Source: Verrucomicrobiota bacterium (GTDB lineage Bacteria; Verrucomicrobiota; Verrucomicrobiia; Chthoniobacterales; Chthoniobacteraceae). Taken from it: DNA of 51,183 nucleotides. The DNA is taken from the NCBI GenBank assembly GCA_026398235.1, contig JAPLTE010000039.1, forward strand, positions 1 to 51,183, given 5' to 3'. Shown here piece by piece: positions 18,194-27,732 of this stretch. The notes under the pieces are model-generated. The model was not told where the DNA came from and did not search any database. It worked only from the letters and a program-made list of their open reading frames with translations. The position numbers and the translations under genes are program-made. Position 1 is the stretch's first letter, and each line of letters begins with the position of its first letter.

Positions 18194-18934
18194 ATGAAGC
18201 GCCTCATCGCCGCCCTCCAGTTTCTCACCGTTTGCCCTTTCGTCTCGCATATTCAGTGTGACGAGCGGGACATCGGGCGCAGCACGCCGTGGTTTCCGCT
18301 GGTGGGACTTCTCATTGGGGGGGCGGTGGCGCTGTTGGATCGCGGCATGAGCGGGCTTTTTCCGCCTTTGCTCTCCAGCGCGCTTGCGGTGGTGGCGCTT
18401 CTTGCCGCCTCCGGCGGTCTGCACATGGATGGCCTTGCAGATACTGCCGACGGATTTCTGAGTTCCCGTCCGCGCGAACGGGTTTTGGAAATCATGCGCG
18501 ACAGCCACACCGGGGCGATGGGGGTAATCGGGATTGTGTGCGTGTTCAGCCTCAAGGTTGCCGCGCTCGCTTCCACACCACCCGCGCTGCGTGCGCCGAC
18601 GCTTTTGCTCATGCCCTTTGCGGGACGGTGTTCGATGGTGATGCAACTGGCTCTGTTGCCTTACGCGCGCTCCGGTGGGCTCTGCTCATTGTTTGTGCAA
18701 AACGGACGTCGCTCGGATGTGGTCTTTACATCTCTGCTCTTTGCCGCTGTTAGTTGGCTGGTTGGCGGCCTTTTTGGGCTCACCGCAGCGGGAATTTCGG
18801 TCGCGGGAATCGCGATTTTTTCTCTCTGGTGCCGGAATAAAATTGGCGGGTTTACGGGCGACACGCTGGGAGCGGGCTGCGAGTGGGTGGAACTGATTCC
18901 CGCGTTGGTGGCGGCTGCCTGGGTCTTAAAATAG
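18194..18934 (+). CDS. cobS: Adenosylcobinamide-GDP ribazoletransferase (cobalamin synthase)
   Basis: CobS joins adenosylcobinamide-GDP with alpha-ribazole or its phosphate at the membrane. The 246-residue protein has about six hydrophobic segments and the metal-binding signature GGLHMDGLADTADG near residues 74-87. It also has RDSHTGAMGV and the late GGFTGDTLGA. It starts two bases after cobT and ends eight bases before the cobD/cobQ fusion. Product release from the usual CobS substrate needs a phosphatase that was not identified as a separate gene here. Confidence 0.95.
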   Translation: MKRLIAALQFLTVCPFVSHIQCDERDIGRSTPWFPLVGLLIGGAVALLDRGMSGLFPPLLSSALAVVALLAASGGLHMDGLADTADGFLSSRPRERVLEIMRDSHTGAMGVIGIVCVFSLKVAALASTPPALRAPTLLLMPFAGRCSMVMQLALLPYARSGGLCSLFVQNGRRSDVVFTSLLFAAVSWLVGGLFGLTAAGISVAGIAIFSLWCRNKIGGFTGDTLGAGCEWVELIPALVAAAWVLK

Positions 18935-18942
18935 AGTAAACG

Positions 18943-21504
18943 ATGATGTCCCAAACCCACGGCGGAAATCTCAGAGAACTGGCGCTCTCGTCGGGAATAC
19001 CGGAGAGCGAACTGCTCGATTTTTCCGCGAACTTGAATCCGCTCGGGCCCCCCGAATGGCTGCGCCCCGTCATCGCAGCAAATGTCAGTGCGCTGGCCCA
19101 TTACCCGGACCCGGATTGCACCGCGCTTGTGGAAGCTGCGGCCCGGCGCTATGGCGTGGCAATGGAGGAGGTGATCGCAGGGAATGGCTCCGCCGAAATC
19201 CTTTCGTTGCTGCCCCGGGTTTTGGGCAAGCCGCGCGCGTTGGTTCCCGTGCCCGCCTATGTGGATTACGCCCGCTCGGCGGCGCTGGGCGGGATGAAGG
19301 TGAAATCGCTCCCGTTCAAGGAGGAGAACGGGTTTCAACTGGATTTCCCCGCGCTCGAAATGGCGCTGCGCGGCGATGAGGCGGTTTTTATCGGGCGGCC
19401 CAACAACCCAACGGGTCATGTCTGTGATGCGGGGGCGCTGCGGGCACTCGCGTTGCGGAATCCCGCGACTTTGTTCGTTGTGGACGAAGCGTTTGGCGAT
19501 TTTGTGGACGGTTTTGAGAGCCTCACGCGCGAGCGTCCAGCGAATATCATCGTGCTGCTTTCGTTGACCAAGGCGTTTGCGATTCCAGGCTTGCGTTTGG
19601 GGTGCGCAGTGGCGAATGCGGAGCTCGCCGCCCGAATGCGCGCATTGCTCCCGCCATGGTCGGTCAATACGCTGGCCCAAGCCGTGGGGGTGGCCGCTTT
19701 GCAGGATACGGAGTACTTGTGCCGCACGCGGGCGTTTGTGCGGGAACAACGGGAAACGCTTGCGGCGGAATTGGGCTCGTTGCCAGGGCTGCATGTCTAT
19801 CCCGCAGAAGCGGATTTCCTGCTGGTGCGCACTGCGACGGATGCGTCCGCATTGGCCAGGCGCATGTTGCGGGAAGGGATCGCGATCCGCCTCTGCACAA
19901 ATTTCGAAGGACTTGGCACCCGCTTTTTTCGCGTAGCGGTACGCACAGCACAAGAGAATGCGCGGCTTTGCAAGGCGCTGCGGAGCGCGCTGGGTTTCCC
20001 CGCAATTGCCGCCCCCAAGTGCCGCGCCGCGAGCATCATGTTCCAGGGGACCAGCTCCAATGCCGGGAAAAGCGTCCTCACTGCCGCGCTCTGCCGCATT
20101 CTGCAACAGGACGGGCTCAGTGTCGCTCCTTTCAAGTCACAGAACATGTCGCTCAATTCATGTGTGACGCGGGACGGCCTGGAGATGGGGCGCGCACAAG
20201 TCATGCAGGCACAGGCGTGCCGGATCGAACCTGAGGCTCGGATGAACCCGATCCTGCTCAAGCCCAATTCGGACACCGGCTCGCAAGTCATCCTGCTCGG
20301 GAAACCTGTGGGCAACATGAATGTGGGCGAATACATCCGGTTCAAGCCGCAGGCGTTTGAGGCAGCCAAGCAGGCGTTCGATTCGCTTGCCGCCGAGCAT
20401 GACGTGGTGGTTTTGGAAGGGGCAGGCAGCCCGGCGGAGGTCAATTTAAAACACCACGATATCGTCAACATGCCCATGGCCCGCCATGCCAACGCGCCCG
20501 TTCTGCTCGTGGGGGACATTGATCGCGGCGGGGTATACGCCTCGTTTGTCGGGTCGATGGAAGTGCTCAATGAATGGGAACGCGCTCTGGTCGCGGGCTT
20601 TGTGGTGAACCGGTTCCGCGGGCAGGAGGCGCTTTTGCAGGACGCGCACGACTACGTCCATCGCCACACCCGGTTGCCTGTGCTCGGTGTCATCCCCTAT
20701 TTGCCGAACCTCGGTTTGCCAGAGGAAGATTCCGTCACCTTCAAAGCTGCAAGGTCGCAGAGCGCGAGCGGTGGAGCAGAGCAGGTGGACATTGCGCTTC
20801 TGGATTTGCCCCATTTATCGAATTTCACCGACTTCGATGCCCTGCGGATCGAGCCGGATGTCGTGGTGCGCATTGTGCGTTCACGGGAGGAATTGGGAAG
20901 CCCGGATGCGGTGATTCTGCCGGGAAGCAAGCACGTGGCGGCCGACCTCGCCCACCTGCGCCAAAGCGGCCTGGCGGCTGCCGTGATCGAACTCGCGCGC
21001 CGGGGGAAGACGGAAATTGTGGGTATTTGCGGTGGTTATCAAATGCTCGGCCAGCGGATCGAAGACCCGCAGCGGATCGAATCCGAAGGAACGCCGGTGG
21101 AAGGATTGGGTTTGCTCCCGCTTTCCACCGTGATGGAGCCTGAGAAGACGCTCAAGCGCGTTATGGGCCGCCATGCGGAATCTGGATTTGCGCTCCACGG
21201 TTATGAAATCCACCACGGCCAGAGCGCTTGCGATGCATCGTTGACCCCGCTCGTTTTGCGCGAGGACGGCGAGGTGATCGGCGTCGGCTGCGGCCTTGCC
21301 TGGGGGAGTTATCTCCATGGCATTTTCGATGCCGACCCGTTCCGTCGCTGGTTTATTGACCGATTGCGCATCCGGAGAGGGCTCGCGCCGGTGGGGCGCG
21401 TGGTGGCTGTATATGATTTGCAGGAAGCCTTCGACCGGCTTGCCGCCGTGGTGCGCGCAAGCCTGGACATGAAACAAATCTACCGTCTGCTGAAATTGGG
21501 ATGA
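18943..21504 (+). CDS. cobQ: Threonine-phosphate decarboxylase (CobD) fused to cobyric acid synthase (CobQ/CbiP)
   Basis: This 853-residue protein joins two cobalamin enzymes. Residues 1 to about 355 are a PLP-dependent aminotransferase-fold protein like Salmonella CobD, with [25 protein letters not shown] and PLP lysine K210 in [14 protein letters not shown]. It should make aminopropanol phosphate from threonine phosphate. Residues from about 364 are CobQ/CbiP, with the ATP-binding [17 protein letters not shown] and the glutamine amidotransferase motif [10 protein letters not shown]. It amidates the corrin ring. The linker is only about ten residues. It overlaps cbiB by four bases. Histidinol-phosphate aminotransferase is excluded by the context. 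Confidence 0.94.
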   Translation: MMSQTHGGNLRELALSSGIPESELLDFSANLNPLGPPEWLRPVIAANVSALAHYPDPDCTALVEAAARRYGVAMEEVIAGNGSAEILSLLPRVLGKPRALVPVPAYVDYARSAALGGMKVKSLPFKEENGFQLDFPALEMALRGDEAVFIGRPNNPTGHVCDAGALRALALRNPATLFVVDEAFGDFVDGFESLTRERPANIIVLLSLTKAFAIPGLRLGCAVANAELAARMRALLPPWSVNTLAQAVGVAALQDTEYLCRTRAFVREQRETLAAELGSLPGLHVYPAEADFLLVRTATDASALARRMLREGIAIRLCTNFEGLGTRFFRVAVRTAQENARLCKALRSALGFPAIAAPKCRAASIMFQGTSSNAGKSVLTAALCRILQQDGLSVAPFKSQNMSLNSCVTRDGLEMGRAQVMQAQACRIEPEARMNPILLKPNSDTGSQVILLGKPVGNMNVGEYIRFKPQAFEAAKQAFDSLAAEHDVVVLEGAGSPAEVNLKHHDIVNMPMARHANAPVLLVGDIDRGGVYASFVGSMEVLNEWERALVAGFVVNRFRGQEALLQDAHDYVHRHTRLPVLGVIPYLPNLGLPEEDSVTFKAARSQSASGGAEQVDIALLDLPHLSNFTDFDALRIEPDVVVRIVRSREELGSPDAVILPGSKHVAADLAHLRQSGLAAAVIELARRGKTEIVGICGGYQMLGQRIEDPQRIESEGTPVEGLGLLPLSTVMEPEKTLKRVMGRHAESGFALHGYEIHHGQSACDASLTPLVLREDGEVIGVGCGLAWGSYLHGIFDADPFRRWFIDRLRIRRGLAPVGRVVAVYDLQEAFDRLAAVVRASLDMKQIYRLLKLG

Positions 21505-22451
21505 GAGTGGAATATCAAGTTTTAGTTGCGTTTGGCGTAGATATGCTTTGCGGAGATCCGCGCTGGCTTCCGCATCCAGTGAAGTGCATCGGGCGGTTCG
21601 CGGCAGCGCTCGAAGCGCCTTTGCGCCGGGCGATCCCGAATGCCCGCGCGGCGGGAATAGGCGCGGTGTTCATCGTGCTTTCTGTCACGGGATTTGGGGC
21701 GCTTGCTCTCGTCACGGCTGCGGCGCGGTTGCACCCCATGGCCGGGGATGTTGTGTCGATTGCCCTGCTTTACACCTGCTTCGCGGGGCGCGATTTGGCA
21801 CGGCACAGTTCACGGGTTTTTCACGCTTTGGCTGACGGCGATCTGCCGGAGGCGCGCCGCCGGGTGGCGATGCTTGTGGGGCGCGACACGGAGCATCTTG
21901 ATGAGCCGGAGGTGGTGCGCGGGACGGTTGAGAGCGTGGCGGAGAACATGGTGGACGGGGTGACGGCACCGATCTTTTTTGCGGTGCTCGGTGGACCCGT
22001 GGGGGCGTTGCTTTACAAGGCGGTGAACACGCTCGATTCGACCTTTGGTTACAAGAATGAACGGTATTTGCAATTCGGCTGGGCTTCCGCGCGACTCGAT
22101 GATGCGGTGAACTATTTCCCGGCTCGATTCACCGCGCCGCTGGTGGCATGCACGGCGGCGCTGCTGGGATTGCGTCCGCTGCTCGCGTGGCGGATTTTTC
22201 GCCGTGACGGGCGCAAACATCCCAGTCCCAACTCCGGCCTCACTGAGGCCGCCGTCGCGGGCGCGCTGGGGGTGCGGTTGGGCGGCCTGAATACGTATTT
22301 CGGGGTGCCTTCCGAGCGGCCCTGCATGGGCGATCCGCTAAATCCGTTACAGCGCAAACACATTTTCCAAACCAACCGATTGATGCTGCTCACTTCCGCG
22401 CTGGCCTTGCTGATTTTCGTGGGCATTCGTTGGGTGATTTTTCCATCATGA
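21501..22451 (+). CDS. cbiB: Adenosylcobinamide-phosphate synthase
   Basis: CbiB attaches the aminopropanol (phosphate) arm to adenosylcobyric acid at the membrane. The 316-residue protein has several membrane segments and the family signatures [14 protein letters not shown] near the N-terminus, [31 protein letters not shown] and [16 protein letters not shown] overlaps connect it to the cobD/cobQ fusion upstream and cobO downstream. Placement next to the CobD domain, which makes its substrate, fits the pathway. Confidence 0.96.
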   Translation: MRVEYQVLVAFGVDMLCGDPRWLPHPVKCIGRFAAALEAPLRRAIPNARAAGIGAVFIVLSVTGFGALALVTAAARLHPMAGDVVSIALLYTCFAGRDLARHSSRVFHALADGDLPEARRRVAMLVGRDTEHLDEPEVVRGTVESVAENMVDGVTAPIFFAVLGGPVGALLYKAVNTLDSTFGYKNERYLQFGWASARLDDAVNYFPARFTAPLVACTAALLGLRPLLAWRIFRRDGRKHPSPNSGLTEAAVAGALGVRLGGLNTYFGVPSERPCMGDPLNPLQRKHIFQTNRLMLLTSALALLIFVGIRWVIFPS

Positions 22452-22969
22452 AACCGCGCACATTGATTTTTACAGGCGAGGGAAAGGGGAAGACGACCGC
22501 AGCCTTTGGCATGGTGTTGCGAGCGGCGGGGCACGGGCAGCGCGTAATGGTCGTGCAGTTCCTCAAATCCAACAGCGACAGTGGCGAGTTGCTGGGATGC
22601 GCTCATCTGCCCAATGTGGAACTGGTCCAGATCGGGCGCGGTTTTGTTCCGTCCCAGGCGCACCCCGCCTTCGCCAACCACCGGGAAACGGCAGGCGAGG
22701 CATTGGCGTTTTCGCGGGAGTGCCTCGCATCCAATCGATACGATCTAATCGTTCTCGATGAGATTTGCGGTGCCGTTGCCCTGGAATTGATTGAGTTGGA
22801 AGAGGTGATCGCGCTGATCACTGCTCCAGGGCGGACGGCGTGCCTCGTTTTGACAGGGCGTCACGCCAGCGAGCGTTTGATGGCGCAGGCCGACACCGTG
22901 ACCGAGATGCGCTGTATCCGGCATGGATACAGCGAAGGCATTGCCGCGCAGAAAGGAGTGGAGTTTTGA
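22448..22969 (+). CDS. cobO: Corrinoid adenosyltransferase (CobA/CobO type)
   Basis: This enzyme transfers the adenosyl group of ATP to cob(I)yrinate or cobalamin. The ATG at 22448 overlaps the cbiB stop by four bases and gives 173 residues. A TTG at 22430 would add six. Its P-loop is TGEGKGKTTAAFG near residues 9-21, and the later LIVLDEICGA and LVLTGRHASE segments are family hallmarks. It does not resemble the PduO or EutT types. Confidence 0.95.
   Translation: MKPRTLIFTGEGKGKTTAAFGMVLRAAGHGQRVMVVQFLKSNSDSGELLGCAHLPNVELVQIGRGFVPSQAHPAFANHRETAGEALAFSRECLASNRYDLIVLDEICGAVALELIELEEVIALITAPGRTACLVLTGRHASERLMAQADTVTEMRCIRHGYSEGIAAQKGVEF
22952..22958 (+). promoter_or_regulatory. Shine-Dalgarno site that fixes the cbiA TTG start
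   Basis: AAAGGAG lies seven bases upstream of the TTG at 22966, inside the end of cobO. No ATG or GTG in the cbiA frame is near the conserved N-terminus, so this site supports initiation at TTG. Confidence 0.75.
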
Positions 22970-24342
22970 ATATTCCACGGCTTGTGATCGCGGGAACCCA
23001 GAGCGGAGTGGGCAAGACTTCGGTCACGCTCGGGCTCGTTGCCGCGCTCAAGCGGCGGGGATTGCGCGTGCAGACATTTAAAGTGGGGCCGGATTATCTC
23101 GACCCGACTTATCTGGCACTTGCTTCGGGTCGGCCCTGCTACAATCTCGACGGCTGGATGACCGATAAAGAGTATGTTTGCGAACTGTTTGCGCGTGTTT
23201 CCGCAGATGCCGATCTGGCGATCATCGAAGGAGTAATGGGGCTCTTTGACGGGGCCGATCCCGCAGCGTTGTCGGGGAGCACGGCGGAGATCGCCTGCTG
23301 GCTGGAGGCCCCGGTTCTCCTCATTGCAAACGCCCACGGCGCAGGCCGCAGCTTTGCCGCAACGGTGCATGGTTTCGCGACCTTCATTCCGGAGATTCGC
23401 CTCGCGGGGGTCATCGCCAACCGCTGCGGTTCCGAGCGGCACGCGGAGGGACTTGCCGCTTCGCTCTCAAGCGCGGCGCTGCCTGCCTTTCTGGGGGCGG
23501 TCCAGCGCGGGGCGCTGCCGGAATTGCCAAGCCGCCACCTCGGCCTTGTGAGCGCCGATGCAAAACAGTTTTCGCAGGCGATTCTGGACCAGCTTGCCGA
23601 TGCAGTGGAAGTCGCGCTGGATGGCATTCTGGACCAGGCCCGCAAAGCCCTTCCCATTCAAGCGAAACCCACGCGAGGCATGTCCCCCAATATTTCCCCA
23701 GCCACGGTGCGATTGGGCATTGCGCAGGATGAGGCATTCCATTTTTACTATGCAGACAACCTGGATGCGCTAAGAAAGGCGGGGTGCGAACTGGTCCCGT
23801 TTTCTCCAGTGCGCGACGGCGCGCTGCCCCCGGATCTCCATGGCATTTATATCGGCGGCGGTTATCCCGAGGAGCATGCAGAGGCGCTTGCCGCCAATAC
23901 AGGGATGCTGGATGCGATTCGAGAGTTCGTTGCGACGGGGCACATCGTTTATGCCGAGTGCGGCGGGTTGATGTATCTCTCGCAGGGCATCGAGACACTC
24001 GACAACGCGCGCCATCGCATGCTGGGTTTGCTTCCCGCGTGGACGCGCATGTGTCCGCGCCGCCAATCCCTCGGGTACATGGAGGCCGAATTCACGCGCG
24101 ACTGTTTCTGGGGCGAGAAGGGCGAGCGTTTGCGCGGGCACGAGTTTCATTATTCCGAGTTGACCCATGTTCCCGAAGAGTGTCCCAAGGCCTACGCTTT
24201 GCACTACCGCCGTTCGGATCGCCCCCTGGCGGAAGGGTTTCAATGCGGTTCCGTCTTGGCCAGCTATGCCCATCTTCATTTCGCGGCGAAACCCGGTGCC
24301 GTGGTTCATTTTGTGAATTGTTTGAAAACCTGCATCCCATGA
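22966..24342 (+). CDS. cbiA: Cobyrinate a,c-diamide synthase
   Basis: CbiA amidates cobyrinate at the a and c side chains using glutamine and ATP. The TTG at 22966 overlaps the cobO stop (TTGA) and gives 458 residues. The N-terminal part has AGTQSGVGKTSVTLGL and KVGPDYLDPTY, and the C-terminal glutaminase part has YAECGGLMYLSQ with the nucleophilic cysteine, then RGHEFHYSE. A longer frame from 22840 would extend into cobO. It is linked to cbiC by a four-base overlap. Confidence 0.95.
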   Translation: MNIPRLVIAGTQSGVGKTSVTLGLVAALKRRGLRVQTFKVGPDYLDPTYLALASGRPCYNLDGWMTDKEYVCELFARVSADADLAIIEGVMGLFDGADPAALSGSTAEIACWLEAPVLLIANAHGAGRSFAATVHGFATFIPEIRLAGVIANRCGSERHAEGLAASLSSAALPAFLGAVQRGALPELPSRHLGLVSADAKQFSQAILDQLADAVEVALDGILDQARKALPIQAKPTRGMSPNISPATVRLGIAQDEAFHFYYADNLDALRKAGCELVPFSPVRDGALPPDLHGIYIGGGYPEEHAEALAANTGMLDAIREFVATGHIVYAECGGLMYLSQGIETLDNARHRMLGLLPAWTRMCPRRQSLGYMEAEFTRDCFWGEKGERLRGHEFHYSELTHVPEECPKAYALHYRRSDRPLAEGFQCGSVLASYAHLHFAAKPGAVVHFVNCLKTCIP

Positions 24343-25028
24343 CAAAACCTCCGTTCATTTATCAACTGCTTAACCGCCGCATGAGCGGACCCGAGATTGA
24401 AACCCGCTCGTTTGAGATCATCGATGGCGAAGCGCCCGACCGACTCGGGTTTTCGCGGGATGAATGGGAAATCGTGCGCCGATTGATCCACACCACGGGC
24501 GACATGGCGCTTGCTGCATCCGTGCGCTTCTCGCCGGATGCCATTGAGTCCGGCATCGCGGCGTTGCGCCGGGGCGCGCCGATTTATGCCGACTCAAACA
24601 TGATCCGCAGCGGCCTTTCGCTGGAGCGGCTGCGCAGTGCTCATGCCGGTTATGCAGTAGACCGGATTGCCTGTTACGTTGCCGACAATGAGGTGGCGCA
24701 AAAAGCCACAAAGGAAGGTCTGCCGCGCTCGCTGTATGCCATCCAAAAGGCGAAGCCGCAGCTCGATGGGGGGATTGTGATTTTTGGCAACGCCCCTGTG
24801 GCGTTACTGGAACTCAACCGGATGATCCTCGAGGAGGGGATTCGTCCCGCGCTGGTGATCGGCATGCCGGTCGGTTTCGTGCATGTGGTCGAGAGCAAGG
24901 AGGAACTGGCCGCGCTCGGGGTTCCGTTCATCGGCATCGAAGGGCGTCGCGGCGGCAGCACCCTGGCGGTTGCAACACTCCACGCGGTTTGCACGCTTGC
25001 CCGACAGGCCGAGAAAGGAGTTTCTTAA
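24339..25028 (+). CDS. cbiC: Precorrin-8X / cobalt-precorrin-8 methylmutase
   Basis: CbiC moves a methyl group from C11 to C12, producing (cobalt-)hydrogenobyrinate or cobyrinate. From the ATG at 24339 the protein has 229 residues. H51 in IHTTGDMALA matches the catalytic histidine of the family, and FGNAPVALLEL, IGMPVGFVHVVESKEEL and IGIEGRRGGST are typical. It overlaps cbiA by four bases and the cbiM start by one base (TAATG). Confidence 0.96.
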   Translation: MTKPPFIYQLLNRRMSGPEIETRSFEIIDGEAPDRLGFSRDEWEIVRRLIHTTGDMALAASVRFSPDAIESGIAALRRGAPIYADSNMIRSGLSLERLRSAHAGYAVDRIACYVADNEVAQKATKEGLPRSLYAIQKAKPQLDGGIVIFGNAPVALLELNRMILEEGIRPALVIGMPVGFVHVVESKEELAALGVPFIGIEGRRGGSTLAVATLHAVCTLARQAEKGVS

Positions 25029-25801
25029 TGGCTAAAGGGCGAACGGATTTCCTTTTGCTTTTGACGCTTGCGCTTGCTTTGCCCTCCACGGGCCAGGCGA
25101 TGCACATTTCGGAGGGGATTCTGCCCCCGAAGTGGGCGGCGCTCTGGTATGCGATTGCCATCTTCTTTGTGGCGTGGGGATTGCGGGACCTGCGCGTGAA
25201 AAGTGCGCGTGAGCCTTTTTTCAAGCCGATGGTCGGGTTGATCGGTGCGGCCGTTTTTGTCATTTCCTGCATGCCCATTCCCGTGCCGATCGCCGGAACC
25301 TGCTCGCATCCGTGCGGTACCGGAATGGCGGCCATCCTGATCGGCCCGACGCTGTCGGTGGTCGTGAGCAGCGTGGCGCTCTTGTTGCAAGCGCTGTTTC
25401 TGGCGCACGGCGGCTTGACGACGCTCGGCGGCAATATCGTCTCGATGGGCATTGCGGGAGCTTTTACCGGATGGGCTGTTTTCCGGTTGAGCCGCCGCGC
25501 GGGACTGTCGCCCTGGGCCGCTGCCTTTCTGTGCGGGATGTTTTCCGACTGGGCCACGTATGCGGCGACTTCTTTTGAACTGGCCAGCGCGCTGCACGGC
25601 AACAGCTCGTTCCTGCACATGTTCGCCGCTATTGGCGCCTCGTTTCTGCCCACGCAACTGCCCCTTGGCATTTTTGAAGGAGTCGTCACGGCCGGGGTCT
25701 ATCGTTTTATTGCAGTTCGCAGGCCTTCGTTGCTCGAGTGTCTGGGCGTGGAGGCCCGGCGTTGCCCGCTGGTTCCTCAAAAAACGGGGGGTGCAAAATG
25801 A
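25028..25801 (+). CDS. cbiM: Cobalt ECF transporter S component
   Basis: CbiM is the membrane substrate-binding unit of the CbiMNQO cobalt importer. The 257-residue protein begins with a signal-like segment (MAKGRTDFLLLLTLALAL...GQA). Cleavage after it would expose the Met-His of MHISEGILPPKW, the N-terminal metal site of the family. Several hydrophobic helices follow, along with CSHPCGTGM-type and HGGLTTLGGNIVSMG motifs. The context shows cobalt rather than nickel. A Shine-Dalgarno AAAGGAG precedes the ATG. Confidence 0.94.
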   Translation: MAKGRTDFLLLLTLALALPSTGQAMHISEGILPPKWAALWYAIAIFFVAWGLRDLRVKSAREPFFKPMVGLIGAAVFVISCMPIPVPIAGTCSHPCGTGMAAILIGPTLSVVVSSVALLLQALFLAHGGLTTLGGNIVSMGIAGAFTGWAVFRLSRRAGLSPWAAAFLCGMFSDWATYAATSFELASALHGNSSFLHMFAAIGASFLPTQLPLGIFEGVVTAGVYRFIAVRRPSLLECLGVEARRCPLVPQKTGGAK

Positions 25802-26070
25802 AAAAAGTGATGGTCCTTTCAGCTCTTGTGCTTTTATGCGCCGCGGGGTTGACGTTCCTGCTCTCGCGCCAGTCGGGGAACTGGGCCGGGGTGGATGAGG
25901 TCGTGGTCGAAAAAATAGCGAAGCAAGCCGGTCGCCCCGCGCGCAAACCGTACATCAACACCGATCAAGGCGATCTGCTCCTTTTCTTTTTTCTGATCGC
26001 CGGAACAGCGGGAGGTTTTGTGGGCGGCTATTGCTTTCGCGAGCTTTTTCCGCCAGAAAAGAAGCCCTAA
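25798..26070 (+). CDS. cbiN: CbiN-like component of the cobalt importer
   Basis: The 90-residue protein has two membrane helices (about 5-24 and 58-83) separated by a short periplasmic loop that contains GVDEVVVEKIA, similar to the CbiN loop. CbiN assists metal capture by CbiM. The ATGA overlap with cbiM and the position before cbiQ support the call more than sequence similarity does, because CbiN is short and divergent. Confidence 0.75.
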   Translation: MKKVMVLSALVLLCAAGLTFLLSRQSGNWAGVDEVVVEKIAKQAGRPARKPYINTDQGDLLLFFFLIAGTAGGFVGGYCFRELFPPEKKP

Positions 26071-26074
26071 AGCC

Positions 26075-26860
26075 ATGAGTTTGTTATCGGAAATCTTTTC
26101 GGACCTCTTTGCGCGGCAGGATCATATCCTGACGCGGATGGACCCGCGCACGAAGTTGATCATTGCGTTGGGGGCGCTGTGTGCCGTGATTTTTTCCAGA
26201 ACAGCGGCGTTTCCGCTGGCGGTGCTTGTGCTTTGCCTCGCGGCGACCCTGGCTGTGGGAGTTCCCAAACGGCTCCTGGGATTACGCCTGGCCGCACCGC
26301 TGGGGATTGCGCTGGTTTTGTTGGTATTGCAGTCCGTGATGGCGGGAACAACCCCGCTGTGGAGTTTTGTTGCCCTTGGCGCAAAGGTCACCGTCACTCG
26401 TGAGGGGTTGTTGGTCGGATTACTGCTCGCCTCCCGGGTGCTGGCTGGCGTGAGCGTGATGTTGCTGCTCAGTGCCGTAACCCCGGCACACCGCATTTTC
26501 CATGCAATGCGCATGCTCGGCGCACCACAAGGCTGGGTGGAAATTGCGATGTTAATGTATCGCTACATTTTCGTATTACTAGACCTCACCGCGGAGGTGG
26601 TCGCTGCACAGAAAGTGCGGTTGGGCTACGCAGGGATGCGGCGCGGTTTGTCTTCCGCTGGACAGCTTGGGGGGACGGTGATTTTGCGCGCGATGGACCA
26701 GGCCGTTTCCACCAACCAGGCAATGCGGGTGCGGGGTTACACCGGGAGCATTCCGCTCGGCCCGCTGCCTGCCTTCGCCGCGCGCGAAGGTTGGATTCTT
26801 GGAGCGGTCGGGGTTGCTTTAGCCGGTCTCTTTTTCGCGACGGAAGCGCTCTGCAAATGA
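26075..26860 (+). CDS. cbiQ: Cobalt ECF transporter T component
   Basis: CbiQ is the transmembrane coupling protein between CbiM/N and the ATPase CbiO. The 261-residue protein has an N-terminal DPRTKLI segment, several membrane helices, and the cytoplasmic coupling motifs (AMRMLGAPQGW and RAMDQAVSTNQAMRVRGY). The start is the ATG at 26075, five bases after cbiN. A longer frame from 26018 runs into cbiN. It overlaps cbiO by four bases. Confidence 0.94.
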   Translation: MSLLSEIFSDLFARQDHILTRMDPRTKLIIALGALCAVIFSRTAAFPLAVLVLCLAATLAVGVPKRLLGLRLAAPLGIALVLLVLQSVMAGTTPLWSFVALGAKVTVTREGLLVGLLLASRVLAGVSVMLLLSAVTPAHRIFHAMRMLGAPQGWVEIAMLMYRYIFVLLDLTAEVVAAQKVRLGYAGMRRGLSSAGQLGGTVILRAMDQAVSTNQAMRVRGYTGSIPLGPLPAFAAREGWILGAVGVALAGLFFATEALCK

Positions 26861-27732
26861 ATCCGTTCGCTCTTGAAACCGAGGCGATTTCTTTCGCTTA
26901 CCCAGACGGGTTTGTGGCGTTGCGAGAAATCGTCTTCCGGGTCAAACGTGGCGAATTTGTGGCGATGCTCGCTTCCAACGGTTCGGGTAAAACCACGTTG
27001 ATCAAAGTGCTCGCCGGTCTGCTAGTGCCTCAAAGCGGTTCCGTAAAGGTCGATGGGCGGGCCATCGGCGAGTATTCGCAAGCGGGGCTGTACCAACGTT
27101 TGGGCCTGGTATTTCAAAATCCCAATGACCAGCTTTTTGGCGCGACCGTAGCCGAGGACGTGGCGTTCGGGCCGCGCAATCTCGGGTTGCCGGAAGCGGA
27201 AGTGCAATGCCGTGTGGCCGAGGCGCTCTCGGCGGTGGGAGCCGGGGAGTTGCAGGACCGGGCGATCCATCACTTGAGTTTCGGCCAGCAGAAACGGGTG
27301 GCCATCGCCGGGGTGCTGGCCATGAAACCGGCGATCTTGATCCTTGATGAACCGACCGCCGGGCTCGATCCCGCTGGGGAACACAGCATGTTGCGCCTGC
27401 TCAGCTCGTTGAATCGGGAGCAGGGGATCACGATTGTTCTGGCAACGCATTCGGTGGATACGCTGCCGCTGTTTGCCGACCGGATTTACCTGCTCAACCG
27501 GGGTCGGGTGCTTAAGGAGGGGCCTTCGGAGGAGGTATTTCGGGATCACGAGTTGATCGAGAGCGCGAGCTTGCGGTTGCCCTATGTGTCGCGTCTTTTG
27601 CATGAATTAAAACGGTTTCACGGCGTGCCCATCGAAGGGCTGCCCCTGACGCTTGGCGAGGCGCGCGAGCAACTTTTAAAGCTGATTCCCGATGAAGTCA
27701 TCCTGCCGGTGATCGAGGAGGGGCGGCTATGA
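26857..27732 (+). CDS. cbiO: Cobalt ECF transporter ATPase
   Basis: CbiO hydrolyses ATP to drive cobalt uptake. The 291-residue ABC protein has a Walker A of ASNGSGKTT, Q-loop VFQNPNDQLF, signature LSFGQQKRVAIAG, Walker B ILILDEPTAGLD and the switch histidine in ATHSVD. The first residue of Walker A is alanine in place of the usual glycine, which may be tolerated. The unusual LSFGQ signature is typical of CbiO. About 60 residues follow the core as a C-terminal extension. It overlaps cbiD by four bases. Confidence 0.95.
   Translation: MNPFALETEAISFAYPDGFVALREIVFRVKRGEFVAMLASNGSGKTTLIKVLAGLLVPQSGSVKVDGRAIGEYSQAGLYQRLGLVFQNPNDQLFGATVAEDVAFGPRNLGLPEAEVQCRVAEALSAVGAGELQDRAIHHLSFGQQKRVAIAGVLAMKPAILILDEPTAGLDPAGEHSMLRLLSSLNREQGITIVLATHSVDTLPLFADRIYLLNRGRVLKEGPSEEVFRDHELIESASLRLPYVSRLLHELKRFHGVPIEGLPLTLGEAREQLLKLIPDEVILPVIEEGRL

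Noticed and set aside
18661-20106. 481-codon minus-strand frame opposite cobS and cobD/cobQ
   Set aside because: Two well-recognised cobalamin genes occupy the plus strand here.
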